In this document: one piece after another, positions 1 through 10,463 of the stretch
How positions within the stretch are numbered: position 1 is the first letter of the stretch
How the letters are laid out: each line of letters begins with the position of its first letter
From: Legionella septentrionalis
Lineage (GTDB): Bacteria; Pseudomonadota; Gammaproteobacteria; Legionellales; Legionellaceae
Direction of reading: 5' to 3'
DNA: 64,000 bases
Assembly: GCF_003989745.1 (NCBI RefSeq)
Contig: NZ_RZGS01000011.1
Coordinates: forward strand, 1 to 64,000
The notes under the pieces: model-generated
Database searches by the model: none
Seen by the model: only the letters and a program-made list of their open reading frames with translations
Told to the model about the DNA's origin: nothing
Translations under genes and position numbers: made by a program

Positions 1-1
1 G

Positions 2-85
2 CATCATCATACTATCAAAGCTCCTATCGCGGGAGAGGGGGTAGATCGAAGTGAAATAGAAAAATTTGTGCTCAATTTAAGATGA
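2..85 (+). CDS. Possible C-terminal tail of a protein, cut by the window edge
   Basis: An open frame of 27 codons runs from the left edge to a TGA at 83-85. The translated tail starts with three histidines and ends KFVLNLR. Its residue mix (charged, helix-like end) looks like a real protein C-terminus, and it would lie convergent to mutS with a gap of about 45 bp. The frame is too short to assign to any family, and 27 codons without a stop can occur by chance. Confidence 0.3.
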   Translation, partial: HHHTIKAPIAGEGVDRSEIEKFVLNLR

Positions 86-129
86 AATCTTGTCTAAAAA
101 ACTTTAGGGACGTTGCCTATTTAAGATAA

Positions 130-2661
130 TTAGATTGTCGTTTCCAAAAGCTCCATTGCTTTTAATTGATAGATTAATTCCAGCGCGGCCCGGGGTGTTA
201 AACTGTCCGCATTCACCTTTGCCAACTCATGCAAAATCGGAGATTGTACGGGTAGGGTAGCTGGGGCTTCACGGTAAGATTCTTGGGCTGTATGCAAATA
301 TTGATTTGCCAGAACCAATACATCTTTCGGTATGCCCGCTAATGCCGCCACTTCAAGTCCATAACTGCGATTTGCCGGGCCTTCGTTCATTTTATACAAA
401 AACACGATTTTATCTTGGCTTAAAGCCGCTTGCACGTGCACGTTTTGAATACAAGAAAATTCTTCAGGCAATTTGGTCAATTCAAAATAATGTGTGGAAA
501 ATAATGTATATGCACAAACTTTTTGCGCTAAATGAGCACAACAAGCATAGGCTAATGCCATGCCGTCAAATGTGCTGGTACCGCGGCCAATTTCATCAAT
601 CAACACTAAACTTTGCGCCGTAGCTTGTTTTAAAATGTGCGCAGTTTCAGTCATTTCCACCATAAACGTCGAGCGTCCTGAAGCTAGGTCGTCATTTGCA
701 CCAATGCGGGTAAAAATTTGATCAATAGGTCCAAGGCGTACGGAATCTGCTGGCACAAAGCTGCCGGTGTGTGCCAATAAAATAATTAATGCATTTTGCC
801 GCATATAGGTGGATTTGCCGCCCATATTGGGACCTGTGATAAGCAAGATATTTTGCTGGGGTTTAAGATGCAAATCATTGGCTATAAACCGCTCTTGCAA
901 TATTTGTTCAAGCACCGGATGCCTGCCGCCTTTTATCTCGATAAGGTTATGCTCAACGAGTTGCGGGCAAGCCCAGTTTAAAGTCTGCGCACGTTCAGCC
1001 AGGCAATTGAGTACATCAAGTTCAGCCAGTGCCTGGGCAAGCTGCGTCAGTTCCAGCAGGGATTGTTGCATTTCTTCCAATAAATTGTCGTAAAGCCATT
1101 TTTCTCGAGCCAAGGCCTTAACTTGTGCAGTTAAAACTTTTTCCTCAAAAACTTTTAACTCAGGTGTGATGTAGCGCTCTACGTTTTTAAGAGTCTGTTT
1201 GCGTTGAAAATGCGCGGGAACTTTTTCAGCTTGGGCGCGTGATAATTCAATGTAATAACCTTGGACGCGGTTGTAGCCAAACTTCAACGAAGATAAACCA
1301 GATTTTTGTTTTTCCGCCATTTCCATTTCGATGAGTTTATCCGTAGCCCGTTCGCTTAATAAGCGCAATTCGTCTAACTCTTCATCAAAGCCTGCGGCAA
1401 TGACACCACCGTCGCGAATCAAGACAGGCGGATTTTCGATAATAGCAGACTGTAACAAATCCAATAATGCAGGCAGCGGGTGTAAGCGGGCGATCAACTC
1501 GACAAGCAATTCACTTGTAGAGCTGCAAAGTAGATTGCGCAGGTTTGGTATGATGCCTAAGGTATTTTTCAACGCTTCCAAATCACGCGGTCTTGCAGAT
1601 TTTAAGGCTATCCGCGCTGCAATGCGCTGCACATCACAAATTTGTCTGAGCAATGAATGCAATTGGTTATTTTGTTGGCCTTGCATGAGTTCTTGCACAG
1701 CGCTTTGTCTTTTTTGAATGGCTTGATGGTTACGCAGGGGTCGATTCAACCAACTTTTCAACAAGCGACTGCCCATGGCGCCAGCTGTGTTGTCGATAAC
1801 TGCCAGTAAACTGTTATCGCGTTTACTATTTTGGTTTTCAAATAATTCCAGATGGCGCTGCGTTGCCGCATCCAATTGTAAATAATCCTGGCTTTTTTCA
1901 TAAGTAATTGTGGTTAAATGGGGCAGTGCTTGTCGTTGTGTGAGGTGGAGGTAGGTTAACAAACAACCGGCAGCTGCAAGAGCGGCTTTGTATTGTTCTT
2001 CAGCAGCCGGGGAAATAAACGAGCTGCCAAATTGAGCTTGTAATTTTTCTTTTGCATGTTTCTCATCGAAATCCCAGGCAGGTCTTATTTTAAGGGTCGA
2101 ATGTACGGATATGGATTCCAGCAAGGATTGATTTTGCAATAAAATTTCAGCAGGTTGCAGGCGGTTAATTTCAGCCTGAAGTTCATTGATATCATTAAGC
2201 TGCAATATATGAAAACGGGCTGCACTTAAATCCACCCAGGCAAGACCTATATGTTTTTGCTGATGAATGGCCAGAAGAAAATTATTGTGTTTTGCTTCCA
2301 ATAAAGCTTCGTCGGTGACTGTTCCCGGCGTAATGATTCTTGTGACTTCCCTAGCCACTGGCCCCTTACTGAGCGCCGGGTCGCCGATTTGCTCACAAAT
2401 GGCAACCGATTCTCCTTTTTTAATAAGGCGTGCCAAATAATTTTCTGCAGCATGGTAGGGAACGCCTGCCATAGGGATAGGTTTGCCTGCTGATTGCCCA
2501 CGGTGGGTTAAAGTTAAATCCAGAAGCTTGGCCGCGCGTTTGGCATCATCAAAAAATAATTCATAGAAATCCCCCATGCGGTAGAACAATAACATGTCTG
2601 GATAAGCTGCTTTAATCTGCAAGTATTGTTGCATCATAGGGGTATGAGGAGCACTGGACAT
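130..2661 (-). CDS. mutS: DNA mismatch repair protein MutS
   Basis: This is the mismatch-recognition ATPase of methyl-directed repair. It binds mispairs as a dimer and recruits MutL. The start chosen (2661) gives 843 residues beginning [14 protein letters not shown], a typical MutS N-terminus. An in-frame ATG 13 codons upstream adds unconserved residues and is less likely. The mismatch-wedging Phe-x-Glu motif is at F32-Y-E34, inside GDFYELFF. The C-terminal ATPase has a Walker [10 protein letters not shown] near residue 610, followed by [12 protein letters not shown] (Walker B) and STHYFELT. Length matches the family (about 850 residues). The gene is monocistronic here, convergent with whatever lies to the left and divergent from the small lipoprotein at 2906. 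Confidence 0.97.
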   Translation of the reverse strand: MSSAPHTPMMQQYLQIKAAYPDMLLFYRMGDFYELFFDDAKRAAKLLDLTLTHRGQSAGKPIPMAGVPYHAAENYLARLIKKGESVAICEQIGDPALSKGPVAREVTRIITPGTVTDEALLEAKHNNFLLAIHQQKHIGLAWVDLSAARFHILQLNDINELQAEINRLQPAEILLQNQSLLESISVHSTLKIRPAWDFDEKHAKEKLQAQFGSSFISPAAEEQYKAALAAAGCLLTYLHLTQRQALPHLTTITYEKSQDYLQLDAATQRHLELFENQNSKRDNSLLAVIDNTAGAMGSRLLKSWLNRPLRNHQAIQKRQSAVQELMQGQQNNQLHSLLRQICDVQRIAARIALKSARPRDLEALKNTLGIIPNLRNLLCSSTSELLVELIARLHPLPALLDLLQSAIIENPPVLIRDGGVIAAGFDEELDELRLLSERATDKLIEMEMAEKQKSGLSSLKFGYNRVQGYYIELSRAQAEKVPAHFQRKQTLKNVERYITPELKVFEEKVLTAQVKALAREKWLYDNLLEEMQQSLLELTQLAQALAELDVLNCLAERAQTLNWACPQLVEHNLIEIKGGRHPVLEQILQERFIANDLHLKPQQNILLITGPNMGGKSTYMRQNALIILLAHTGSFVPADSVRLGPIDQIFTRIGANDDLASGRSTFMVEMTETAHILKQATAQSLVLIDEIGRGTSTFDGMALAYACCAHLAQKVCAYTLFSTHYFELTKLPEEFSCIQNVHVQAALSQDKIVFLYKMNEGPANRSYGLEVAALAGIPKDVLVLANQYLHTAQESYREAPATLPVQSPILHELAKVNADSLTPRAALELIYQLKAMELLETTI

Positions 2662-2828
2662 TGAATTTACACCAGAGTAAAAGTGCCTGGATCTTAACAA
2701 AAGGCTTCCAGCAAGTCAGTAATGTTAAAATGGGATTAAAATGCATAAATTCGAGCTAAATTTATTTTAAAAAAATAACAAAGTAGAAGTTTTAGGGAAT
2801 CTTTAATAGAATTAACCGCCTTAACTTC

Positions 2829-2856
2829 TTCACAATATGTAAATTTTTGCTAGACT
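2829..2856 (+). promoter_or_regulatory. Candidate promoter for the small lipoprotein
   Basis: A TTCACA box at 2829-2834 and a TAGACT box at 2851-2856 are 16 bp apart. TG lies one base before the -10, as in an extended -10 promoter. They sit about 50 bp upstream of the lipoprotein start. The match to sigma-70 is only moderate. Confidence 0.35.
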
Positions 2857-2905
2857 TGTGAAGGGAAGCTCACTAAATAAAAAAATTAACAAATGGGAGA
2901 TAAGT

Positions 2906-3103
2906 ATGAAAAAGTTGGTGATGATATTAACCGCTGGTTTAATGGCTTTATTGTTGACTGCATGTGAAGACAGACCAAAACAGCCTGAAGTTAAAACCGA
3001 AACAACCACTACAAAACCAGCTCAAACCAATGATCAAGGTGCTGGCGCTACGACCACCCAAACCACTGAAACAACAACCACTGACAATCAAACCCAAGAA
3101 TAA
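2906..3103 (+). CDS. Small threonine-rich lipoprotein of unknown function
   Basis: The product is 65 residues. Residues 1-19 form a signal peptide ending in the lipobox LTAC, so Cys20 would be lipidated and the protein anchored in the cell envelope. The mature part is low-complexity, rich in Thr, Gln, Lys and Glu, with runs such as TTTTKP and TTTTQTTETTTT, and has no recognisable domain. The start at 2906 was preferred over an in-frame one at 2858 because it follows a GGGAG ribosome site and begins directly with the signal peptide (MKKLVM). A strong terminator follows 14 bp after the stop, so it is probably transcribed alone. The sequence is compatible with a small entericidin-like or spacer lipoprotein, but this is not assigned. 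Confidence 0.8.
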   Translation: MKKLVMILTAGLMALLLTACEDRPKQPEVKTETTTTKPAQTNDQGAGATTTQTTETTTTDNQTQE

Positions 3104-3116
3104 TTGCGGTTTATGC

Positions 3117-3148
3117 AAAAAGACCCCGTTTTGACGGGGTTTTTATTT
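3117..3148 (+). terminator. Rho-independent terminator after the small lipoprotein
   Basis: ACCCCGT / ACGGGGT form a seven-base-pair stem around a TTTG-type loop, preceded by an A tract and followed by TTTTTATTTT. This is a textbook intrinsic terminator just downstream of the stop at 3103. Confidence 0.85.
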
Positions 3149-3177
3149 TGTAATTTTCATCAAGGCAGGGAGGGGCA

Positions 3178-3948
3178 ATGCAAGCTTTAACCGCTATCGG
3201 TTGGGTTAAACTCGGTTATGCTGTGCTTTTACTCATTTTGGGATTTTTTCTTGCTAAGCGCTTGAGCGCCATGGTGACTCGTGCCTTTAGCAAGCATTTT
3301 TCTGTCCATCAAACCGTCTTGGCACGCCGTTTGGTATTTTATGGGTTATTACTCATATTTGTTATTTCAGCGTTACAGCAATTAGGCGTGCAAATGTCTG
3401 TTTTGCTTGGCGCCGCCGGTGTTTTTACTGTAGCACTCAGTTTTGCATCCCAAACTGCAGCATCCAATTTAATCAGTGGCATTTTTTTATTGTTTGAACG
3501 TCCTTTTAAAATTGGCGATACCATTCAGGTAAAAGACATGGTTGGCGCAGTCGATTCCATTGATTTTTTATCAACAAAAATAAAAACTGCTGACAATGTA
3601 AGAATTCGTATACCCAATGAAACGTTGATGAAATCGGAAATCATCAACATGAGTTACTTCAAGACACGAAAAACTGAAATTCTGCTACGTATAAGGCAGC
3701 ACAATAATTTGGAACGGGCAAAAGGAATTCTTTTGCAATTGGTGCACGCAAATAAGAGCGTTTTAAAAACTCCTGCCCCGCAAGTAGTGGTGAGCAATTT
3801 TAACGATGCGGCTTTGGAATTAAAATTATCCCTGTGGACGCATACCAAGGATACTGCAGCCGTTAAGGCTGAATTATACGAATTGATTACACAGCGCTTT
3901 GACAAAGAAGACATTGCGTTTCAGCAAGCCCCCTTGCTATTGAGGTAA
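3178..3948 (+). CDS. Small-conductance mechanosensitive channel (MscS family)
   Basis: The product is 256 residues and is predicted to be an inner-membrane heptameric channel that opens under membrane tension to release solutes on hypo-osmotic shock. Two N-terminal hydrophobic helices (about 7-27 and 49-68) are followed by the pore-lining TM3, rich in Gly and Ala (LLGAAGVFTVALSFASQ, then TAASNLISGIFLLFERPFKIGD). That is the signature of MscS proteins. A beta domain (DTIQVKDMVGAVDSIDF, RIPNETLM) and a C-terminal alpha/beta part follow. It is slightly shorter than E. coli MscS (286), mainly at the ends. A GGGAGG ribosome site lies 5 bp before the ATG. The next gene starts 4 bp after its stop, which suggests co-transcription. 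Confidence 0.93.
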   Translation: MQALTAIGWVKLGYAVLLLILGFFLAKRLSAMVTRAFSKHFSVHQTVLARRLVFYGLLLIFVISALQQLGVQMSVLLGAAGVFTVALSFASQTAASNLISGIFLLFERPFKIGDTIQVKDMVGAVDSIDFLSTKIKTADNVRIRIPNETLMKSEIINMSYFKTRKTEILLRIRQHNNLERAKGILLQLVHANKSVLKTPAPQVVVSNFNDAALELKLSLWTHTKDTAAVKAELYELITQRFDKEDIAFQQAPLLLR

Positions 3949-3952
3949 AAAC

Positions 3953-4906
3953 ATGGATCCTGTTTCCCAAGCGGCTCTGGGAGCCGCCTGTTCGCAAGTT
4001 TTTTTATTCAGGCAAGATAAAAAAAATGCCTGGCTGATTGGGGCACTGGCAGGCATGGCGGCCGATTTGGATATCTTGATTCGCTCTTCTTCAGATCCCA
4101 TGTTGATTTTTATCTACCATCGTCATTTCACCCACTCCTTGGCTTTTATTCCCATAGGAGGGTTATTGGTGGCTTTGGCATTGTTGCCTTTTAAACGATT
4201 TCGTACGCGCTGGTTGCTGACTCTTTCAGCAGCGCTGATAGGTTATGCAACTCATGGGATTTTAGATGCAATGACCAGTTATGGGACCGTTTTATTTTGG
4301 CCTTTTTCAAATTGCCGAATTGCCTGGGATTTGCTTCCCATCATTGACCCGTTTGTAACCGTGCCGCTGGTTTGCGGAGTGCTTTGGACGCAATTGTTTG
4401 CTGACCTAAAAGGAGTATTGTTAGCCTTGGGTTTCATGGGGTTACTCCTCATGTTTAATGGATGGCAACATCACCGGGCTATAACTGCAGTGGAAGCTTA
4501 TGGCAGGCAACAACATTGGCATCTAACTCGCATACGTGCATTTCCTGAGATAGCCAGTTCAACCCATTGGTATGCAGCGGCGCACCATAATCAGCAAATA
4601 TTTCTTGCGGCGGTGCATACTTCGCCTTTTTCGAGCAGTAAAGTTTATGCGTTAGGTTTGTTCCCTGCTTTCGCTGCGAAGGACATGCCTGTTTATTTGT
4701 CTGAAACAGGGAAATTATCACGTGACTTAAGAGTATTTAACTGGTTTACTGATGGATATTTAATTGTAGCGTGCCGGCAACCGTTCACCGTCGCGGATGC
4801 GCGGTATATAACTGGAAATCCGGTATATTCTTTATGGGGCATTCAACTTCGTCCTAATCGAACCCATGCAGAAATGCGCCATTCAATCCCACTAAAGGGG
4901 TGCTAG
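3953..4906 (+). CDS. YdjM/YbcI-type membrane-bound metal-dependent hydrolase family protein
   Basis: The product is 317 residues. The N-terminal 160 residues match the YdjM-like family (PF04307): an opening MDPVSQAALGAACSQ, then a conserved acidic/His set in MAADLDIL and YHRHFTHSL, and GILDAMTSYGT. These are the proposed metal ligands. Four to five hydrophobic segments alternate with these motifs, so the active site should lie at the inner membrane. The C-terminal half is a soluble region (about 190-317) of the kind found in longer family members. No member I know of has a firmly established substrate. The gene begins 4 bp after mscS and ends 4 bp before the cinA-like gene, forming a compact three-gene run. 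Confidence 0.8.
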   Translation: MDPVSQAALGAACSQVFLFRQDKKNAWLIGALAGMAADLDILIRSSSDPMLIFIYHRHFTHSLAFIPIGGLLVALALLPFKRFRTRWLLTLSAALIGYATHGILDAMTSYGTVLFWPFSNCRIAWDLLPIIDPFVTVPLVCGVLWTQLFADLKGVLLALGFMGLLLMFNGWQHHRAITAVEAYGRQQHWHLTRIRAFPEIASSTHWYAAAHHNQQIFLAAVHTSPFSSSKVYALGLFPAFAAKDMPVYLSETGKLSRDLRVFNWFTDGYLIVACRQPFTVADARYITGNPVYSLWGIQLRPNRTHAEMRHSIPLKGC

Positions 4907-4909
4907 GTC

Positions 4910-6991
<2,082 letters not shown>

Positions 6992-7097
6992 CTACTTATG
7001 GGATAAATATTATAGTGAGATATTATAGAACACTGGCTGCCTGACGACTAACCAGCGTTCTCAAACCTGAAGAATGACGCACTGCGTCGGTGAAGGT

Positions 7098-7373
7098 TTA
7101 ACCTTGCTGTTCTGCTGCCACAGGATCAATCATTACAAACTTACGATTTTTTGTGCCTTTGGTCTTAAATTGCACATACCCGCTTACCAAGGCAAACAAG
7201 GTATGATCACGACCCAGGCCAACACCTTCTCCTGCGTGAAAACGCGTGCCGCGTTGACGCACAAGAATTTCACCTGCATTGACAAGTTGACCGCCGTAAC
7301 GCTTCACGCCCAAATACTTAGGATTCGAGTCGCGACCGTTACGTGTACTACCGCCTGCTTTTTTATGTGCCAT
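7098..7373 (-). CDS. rpmA: 50S ribosomal protein L27
   Basis: The product is 91 residues, beginning [19 protein letters not shown], the invariant N-terminus of L27 that reaches toward the peptidyl transferase centre. [23 protein letters not shown] is also diagnostic of the family. Length is slightly above the E. coli protein (85). It is separated from rplU by 12 bp and certainly co-transcribed with it. Confidence 0.98.
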   Translation of the reverse strand: MAHKKAGGSTRNGRDSNPKYLGVKRYGGQLVNAGEILVRQRGTRFHAGEGVGLGRDHTLFALVSGYVQFKTKGTKNRKFVMIDPVAAEQQG

Positions 7374-7385
7374 TTCAATATCCTC

Positions 7386-7697
7386 TTATTTACTGATCGC
7401 AGTAATTTTCACTTGGGTATAATGTTGTCGGTGTCCCATTTGTTTCATGTGATGTTTACGACGACGGAATTTGATGATTTTTATTTTCTTGTGGCGGGCA
7501 TGTTCCATGACTTCTGCACTTACTACTGCATTAGCGACGAAAGGTTTGCCGCAAGTGGTCGCATCACCATCGCATAACATCAATACTTCAGAAAAATCGA
7601 CTTTGTCGCCGACTTCAGTGGTCAATTTTTCAATCTTGAGAACATCGCCTTCTTTAACGCGATATTGTTTGCCGCCTGTTTTGATTACCGCATACAT
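7386..7697 (-). CDS. rplU: 50S ribosomal protein L21
   Basis: The product is 103 residues, the same length as E. coli L21. The start MYAVIKTGGKQYRVKEGD and the C-terminal stretch KKIKIIKFRRRKHHMKQMGHRQ are family signatures. It binds 23S rRNA in the early 50S subunit and is the first gene of the rplU-rpmA(-obgE) group. A good sigma-70 promoter lies about 55 bp upstream on the same strand. Confidence 0.98.
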   Translation of the reverse strand: MYAVIKTGGKQYRVKEGDVLKIEKLTTEVGDKVDFSEVLMLCDGDATTCGKPFVANAVVSAEVMEHARHKKIKIIKFRRRKHHMKQMGHRQHYTQVKITAISK

Positions 7698-7749
7698 ATT
7701 AATTCTCCACCATGCCTAACCGGCTGTCACTGGTTCAATAAAGTGCCAC

Positions 7750-7778
7750 ATTCTATAAAATATCAGTTATGACTTCAA
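7750..7778 (-). promoter_or_regulatory. Sigma-70 promoter of rplU-rpmA
   Basis: Read on the minus strand, TTGAAG (7778-7773) and TAGAAT (7755-7750) are separated by exactly 17 bp. The -10 box lies 53 bp upstream of the rplU start. It is divergent from, and overlaps, the region driving rplY. Confidence 0.6.
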
Positions 7779-7802
7779 GTTGATTTTAAACTATTGTATA
7801 CT
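7774..7802 (+). promoter_or_regulatory. Candidate promoter of rplY
   Basis: A strong -10 box TATACT (7797-7802) is 17 bp downstream of a weak -35 (TTCAAG, 7774-7779). The leader to the rplY ATG would be about 65 nt. The two ribosomal transcription units would then be driven from overlapping, back-to-back promoters. Confidence 0.4.
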
Positions 7803-7875
7803 TCGCGTCCGTATCCCCTAGTAACTTGGTCGCAAGGTTAAGCATGGGGTGTTTTTAATTTGGAGAATTATACAA

Positions 7876-8535
7876 ATGTCTACTATGATTTTAGAAGCTG
7901 AAACAAGAGCAGACAAGGGGAAAGGTGCGAGCCGCCGCCTGCGTCGTCTTGAAAATAAAGTACCTGCTGTTTTATATGGTGGCGATAAAGAACCTGAAGC
8001 CATTCATTTGTTGCATAATAAGGTAGTGAAAGCGCTGGAAACTGAAAGTATTTATTCAAGCGTTTTCGATTTGAAATTGGATGGCAAGGTACAACGCGTT
8101 ATTTTAAAAGATTTGCAACGCCACCCTTATAAGCCAATTGTCATGCACATGGATTTACAACGCGTGAGTGATAAAGACATATTGATAAAAATGATTCCTT
8201 TACACTTTATCAATGAGCAAGACGCAAAAGGCGTAAAAGCAGGTGGCATGATTAACCACAGCATGATGCAGGTTGAAGTTAAGTGCCAGGCAAAAGACTT
8301 GCCAGAATTTATTGAAGTAGATGTTAAAAACCTGGGCTTGAATGATGTATTGCATCTGTCTGATTTGAAATTGCCAAAAGGTGTCGAACTGGCTCATGAA
8401 ATTGATGCAGAACATGATCACCCAGTCGTGAGCATTCATGCGCAGAAAGCAGGTGCTACTGAAGAAACTGCTGGGGAAAGCGTTAGCGAAACACCAGATT
8501 CCGGTGCTGCTGCCTCTGCAGAAAACGAAGAATAA
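7876..8535 (+). CDS. rplY: 50S ribosomal protein L25/general stress protein Ctc
   Basis: The product is 219 residues, the long Ctc-type L25: an N-terminal 5S rRNA-binding domain (about 1-95, with KGKGASRRLRRLENKVPAVLYGG) plus a C-terminal TL5 beta domain (about 95-190). The tail (about 195-219) is low-complexity and acidic. The ATG at 7876 was chosen over one 27 bp upstream because it follows GGAG and gives MSTMILEAETR, the usual family opening. It sits divergent from rplU and upstream of pth. The L25-pth-ychF order is common in gammaproteobacteria. Confidence 0.95.
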   Translation: MSTMILEAETRADKGKGASRRLRRLENKVPAVLYGGDKEPEAIHLLHNKVVKALETESIYSSVFDLKLDGKVQRVILKDLQRHPYKPIVMHMDLQRVSDKDILIKMIPLHFINEQDAKGVKAGGMINHSMMQVEVKCQAKDLPEFIEVDVKNLGLNDVLHLSDLKLPKGVELAHEIDAEHDHPVVSIHAQKAGATEETAGESVSETPDSGAAASAENEE

Positions 8536-8546
8536 GCATTTTTGTC

Positions 8547-8570
8547 ATGCCTGGCTCTTTGGCCAGGCAA
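8547..8570 (+). terminator. Hairpin after rplY, terminator-like
   Basis: TGCCTGGC and GCCAGGCA form a strong stem with a loop of about six bases, starting 12 bp after the rplY stop. AAGCAT and ATGCTT arms outside it can extend the structure. The tail is only weakly T-rich, so termination may be partial and allow readthrough to pth. Confidence 0.45.
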
Positions 8571-8641
8571 TGCTTCTTGTCTCACTTACCGGTCCATTTA
8601 ACAGTTGTTAAGCCCAAGCTTTTATAAAACCGGGTCTCACA

Positions 8642-9211
8642 ATGTCTATTAAATTAATAATAGGGTTACGCAACCCCGGCGCAACATACGCCCACACCAG
8701 ACATAATGCGGGCGGTTGGTTCGCGCAATTATTGGCAGAAGCGCATCAGTCGGCATTTAAAACAGAAAAAAAATTACAAAGCGACGTGGTTCATCTCAGT
8801 GGCAATCATGGATTTTGTAAAATCGCCCTGCCGCTAACGTATATGAATCACAGCGGCTTATGTGTGCGAGCTTTGTGCCAGTTTTATCGTATTGAGCCTC
8901 AAGAAATTTTAGTGGCCCATGATGAGTTGGATTTGCCCCCGGGCAGGCTTAAATTAAAAACTGGCGGCGGGCATGGAGGGCACAATGGCTTACGGGATAT
9001 TATCAACCAGTTAGGCAGCAGCAATTTTCATCGCCTAAGGATTGGTATTGGCCATCCTGGCCATAAGGATTTGGTTTTAAATTATGTTTTGGGCAAGCCT
9101 TCGCAGCATGATCGCCAGTTGATCATGGACGCCATAGAGCGTGCAGTTACGGCTGTGCCCCACGTTTTATCAGGCAACATGGCTATGGCCATGAATTTAT
9201 TAAATGGGTAG
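8642..9211 (+). CDS. pth: Peptidyl-tRNA hydrolase
   Basis: The enzyme cleaves peptidyl-tRNA released by drop-off, recycling tRNA in the cytosol. The product is 189 residues, as expected (E. coli 194). The catalytic His is in GLRNPGATYAHTRHNAGGW (His20). LTYMNHSG, AHDELDLPPGRLKLKTGGG and GHNGLRDI are the conserved family blocks carrying the other active-site residues. The C-terminal lid helix is present. It is followed 36 bp later by ychF. Confidence 0.97.
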   Translation: MSIKLIIGLRNPGATYAHTRHNAGGWFAQLLAEAHQSAFKTEKKLQSDVVHLSGNHGFCKIALPLTYMNHSGLCVRALCQFYRIEPQEILVAHDELDLPPGRLKLKTGGGHGGHNGLRDIINQLGSSNFHRLRIGIGHPGHKDLVLNYVLGKPSQHDRQLIMDAIERAVTAVPHVLSGNMAMAMNLLNG

Positions 9212-9247
9212 CATTCATTGCCCATCACACTTAATTGAGGTACTCGC

Positions 9248-10339
9248 ATGGGGTTTAAATGTGGAATTGTAGGCTTGCCTAATGTCGGCAAATCAACCTT
9301 GTTTAATGCTTTGACCAAAGCAGGAATTGAAGCTGCAAATTACCCTTTCTGCACCATCGAACCGAACGTCGGGGTGGTCACTGTACCTGATCCGCGTTTG
9401 CAAGCGCTAAGCGAGATTGTAAAACCGCAGCAGGTTGTACCAGCAGTCATGCAATTTGTAGACATTGCAGGATTGGTGAAAGGGGCTGCCAGTGGTGAAG
9501 GCTTGGGGAACCAGTTTCTGGCAAACATTCGTGAAACCGATGCGATTGCCCATGTCGTGCGCTGTTTTGAAGGTAGCGATGTGGTTCATGTCGAGGGCCG
9601 AGTAGACCCGATTAATGACATTGAAGTCATTAATACAGAATTGGCGCTGGCCGATATGGATACCGTGGAAAAAGCCCTAAACAAAGCCGGGAAGCAAAGC
9701 AAGAGTGGTAATAAAGAAGCACTCTTGGAAAAACAGACTCTGGAAAAGATAAAACAGCATTTGGATGCTGGAAACCCAGTGCGTACGCTTGCGCTTGCAA
9801 CGGATGAATTGCCGATTTGTCGCAGATTGTTTTTACTGACTGCAAAGCCGGTGCTTTATATTGCCAATGTGGATGACAATGGCTATGAAAATAATCCCCT
9901 TTTGGAAAAAGTCCGTACGTTGGCAACCCAGGAAGGGGCTAGCGTCGTTGCTTTATGTGCTGCTACCGAAGCAGAATTGGTGGAACTTGATGATGCAGAT
10001 CGCCAGGAATTTATGAAAGATTTGGGACTTTCTGAACCGGGATTGCACCGCGTCATTCGTGCCGGTTATGATTTATTAGGCTTACAGACTTATTTTACCG
10101 CCGGGGTTAAAGAAGTACGTGCATGGACCGTTAAACGCGGTGCGACAGCTCCGCAAGCTGCCGGCGTGATTCATACGGATTTTGAACGCGGTTTTATCCG
10201 TGCTGAAGTGATTGCATACGCTGATTTTATCGCTCATCGTGGTGAGCAAGGCGCAAAAGAAGCCGGGAAATTGCGCTTGGAAGGTAAGGATTATATCGTT
10301 TGCGATGGTGATGTCATGCACTTTCGTTTTAATGTTTAA
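9248..10339 (+). CDS. ychF: Ribosome-binding ATPase YchF
   Basis: The product is 363 residues, matching the family. The N-terminal P-loop is GLPNVGKST (residues 8-16), followed by [12 protein letters not shown]. The usual G4 NKxD is replaced by NVDD, the hallmark of YchF/OLA1 proteins that prefer ATP. A coiled-coil insert lies around 130-200 and a TGS domain at the C-terminus ([22 protein letters not shown]). It binds ribosomes and modulates redox stress responses. A GAGG ribosome site precedes the ATG. Downstream, 10378-10405 holds a GC-rich imperfect hairpin without a T tract. Confidence 0.97.
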   Translation: MGFKCGIVGLPNVGKSTLFNALTKAGIEAANYPFCTIEPNVGVVTVPDPRLQALSEIVKPQQVVPAVMQFVDIAGLVKGAASGEGLGNQFLANIRETDAIAHVVRCFEGSDVVHVEGRVDPINDIEVINTELALADMDTVEKALNKAGKQSKSGNKEALLEKQTLEKIKQHLDAGNPVRTLALATDELPICRRLFLLTAKPVLYIANVDDNGYENNPLLEKVRTLATQEGASVVALCAATEAELVELDDADRQEFMKDLGLSEPGLHRVIRAGYDLLGLQTYFTAGVKEVRAWTVKRGATAPQAAGVIHTDFERGFIRAEVIAYADFIAHRGEQGAKEAGKLRLEGKDYIVCDGDVMHFRFNV

Positions 10340-10463
10340 TGTTTCTCTGCCTTACGTGCCATAGCTAAAATCACCAGCCCGGTTGCGCGCCGCTGCAACC
10401 CGGCACATTGCCGCCGTCCTTACGCTTTGTTACAGTGTAGTTTTTAAGTAACCCTTTCTTTCT

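Noticed and set aside
10378-10405. GC-rich imperfect hairpin between ychF and the ABC gene as a terminator
   Set aside because: There is a mismatch in the stem and no T tract, so it is too weak to list as a feature.
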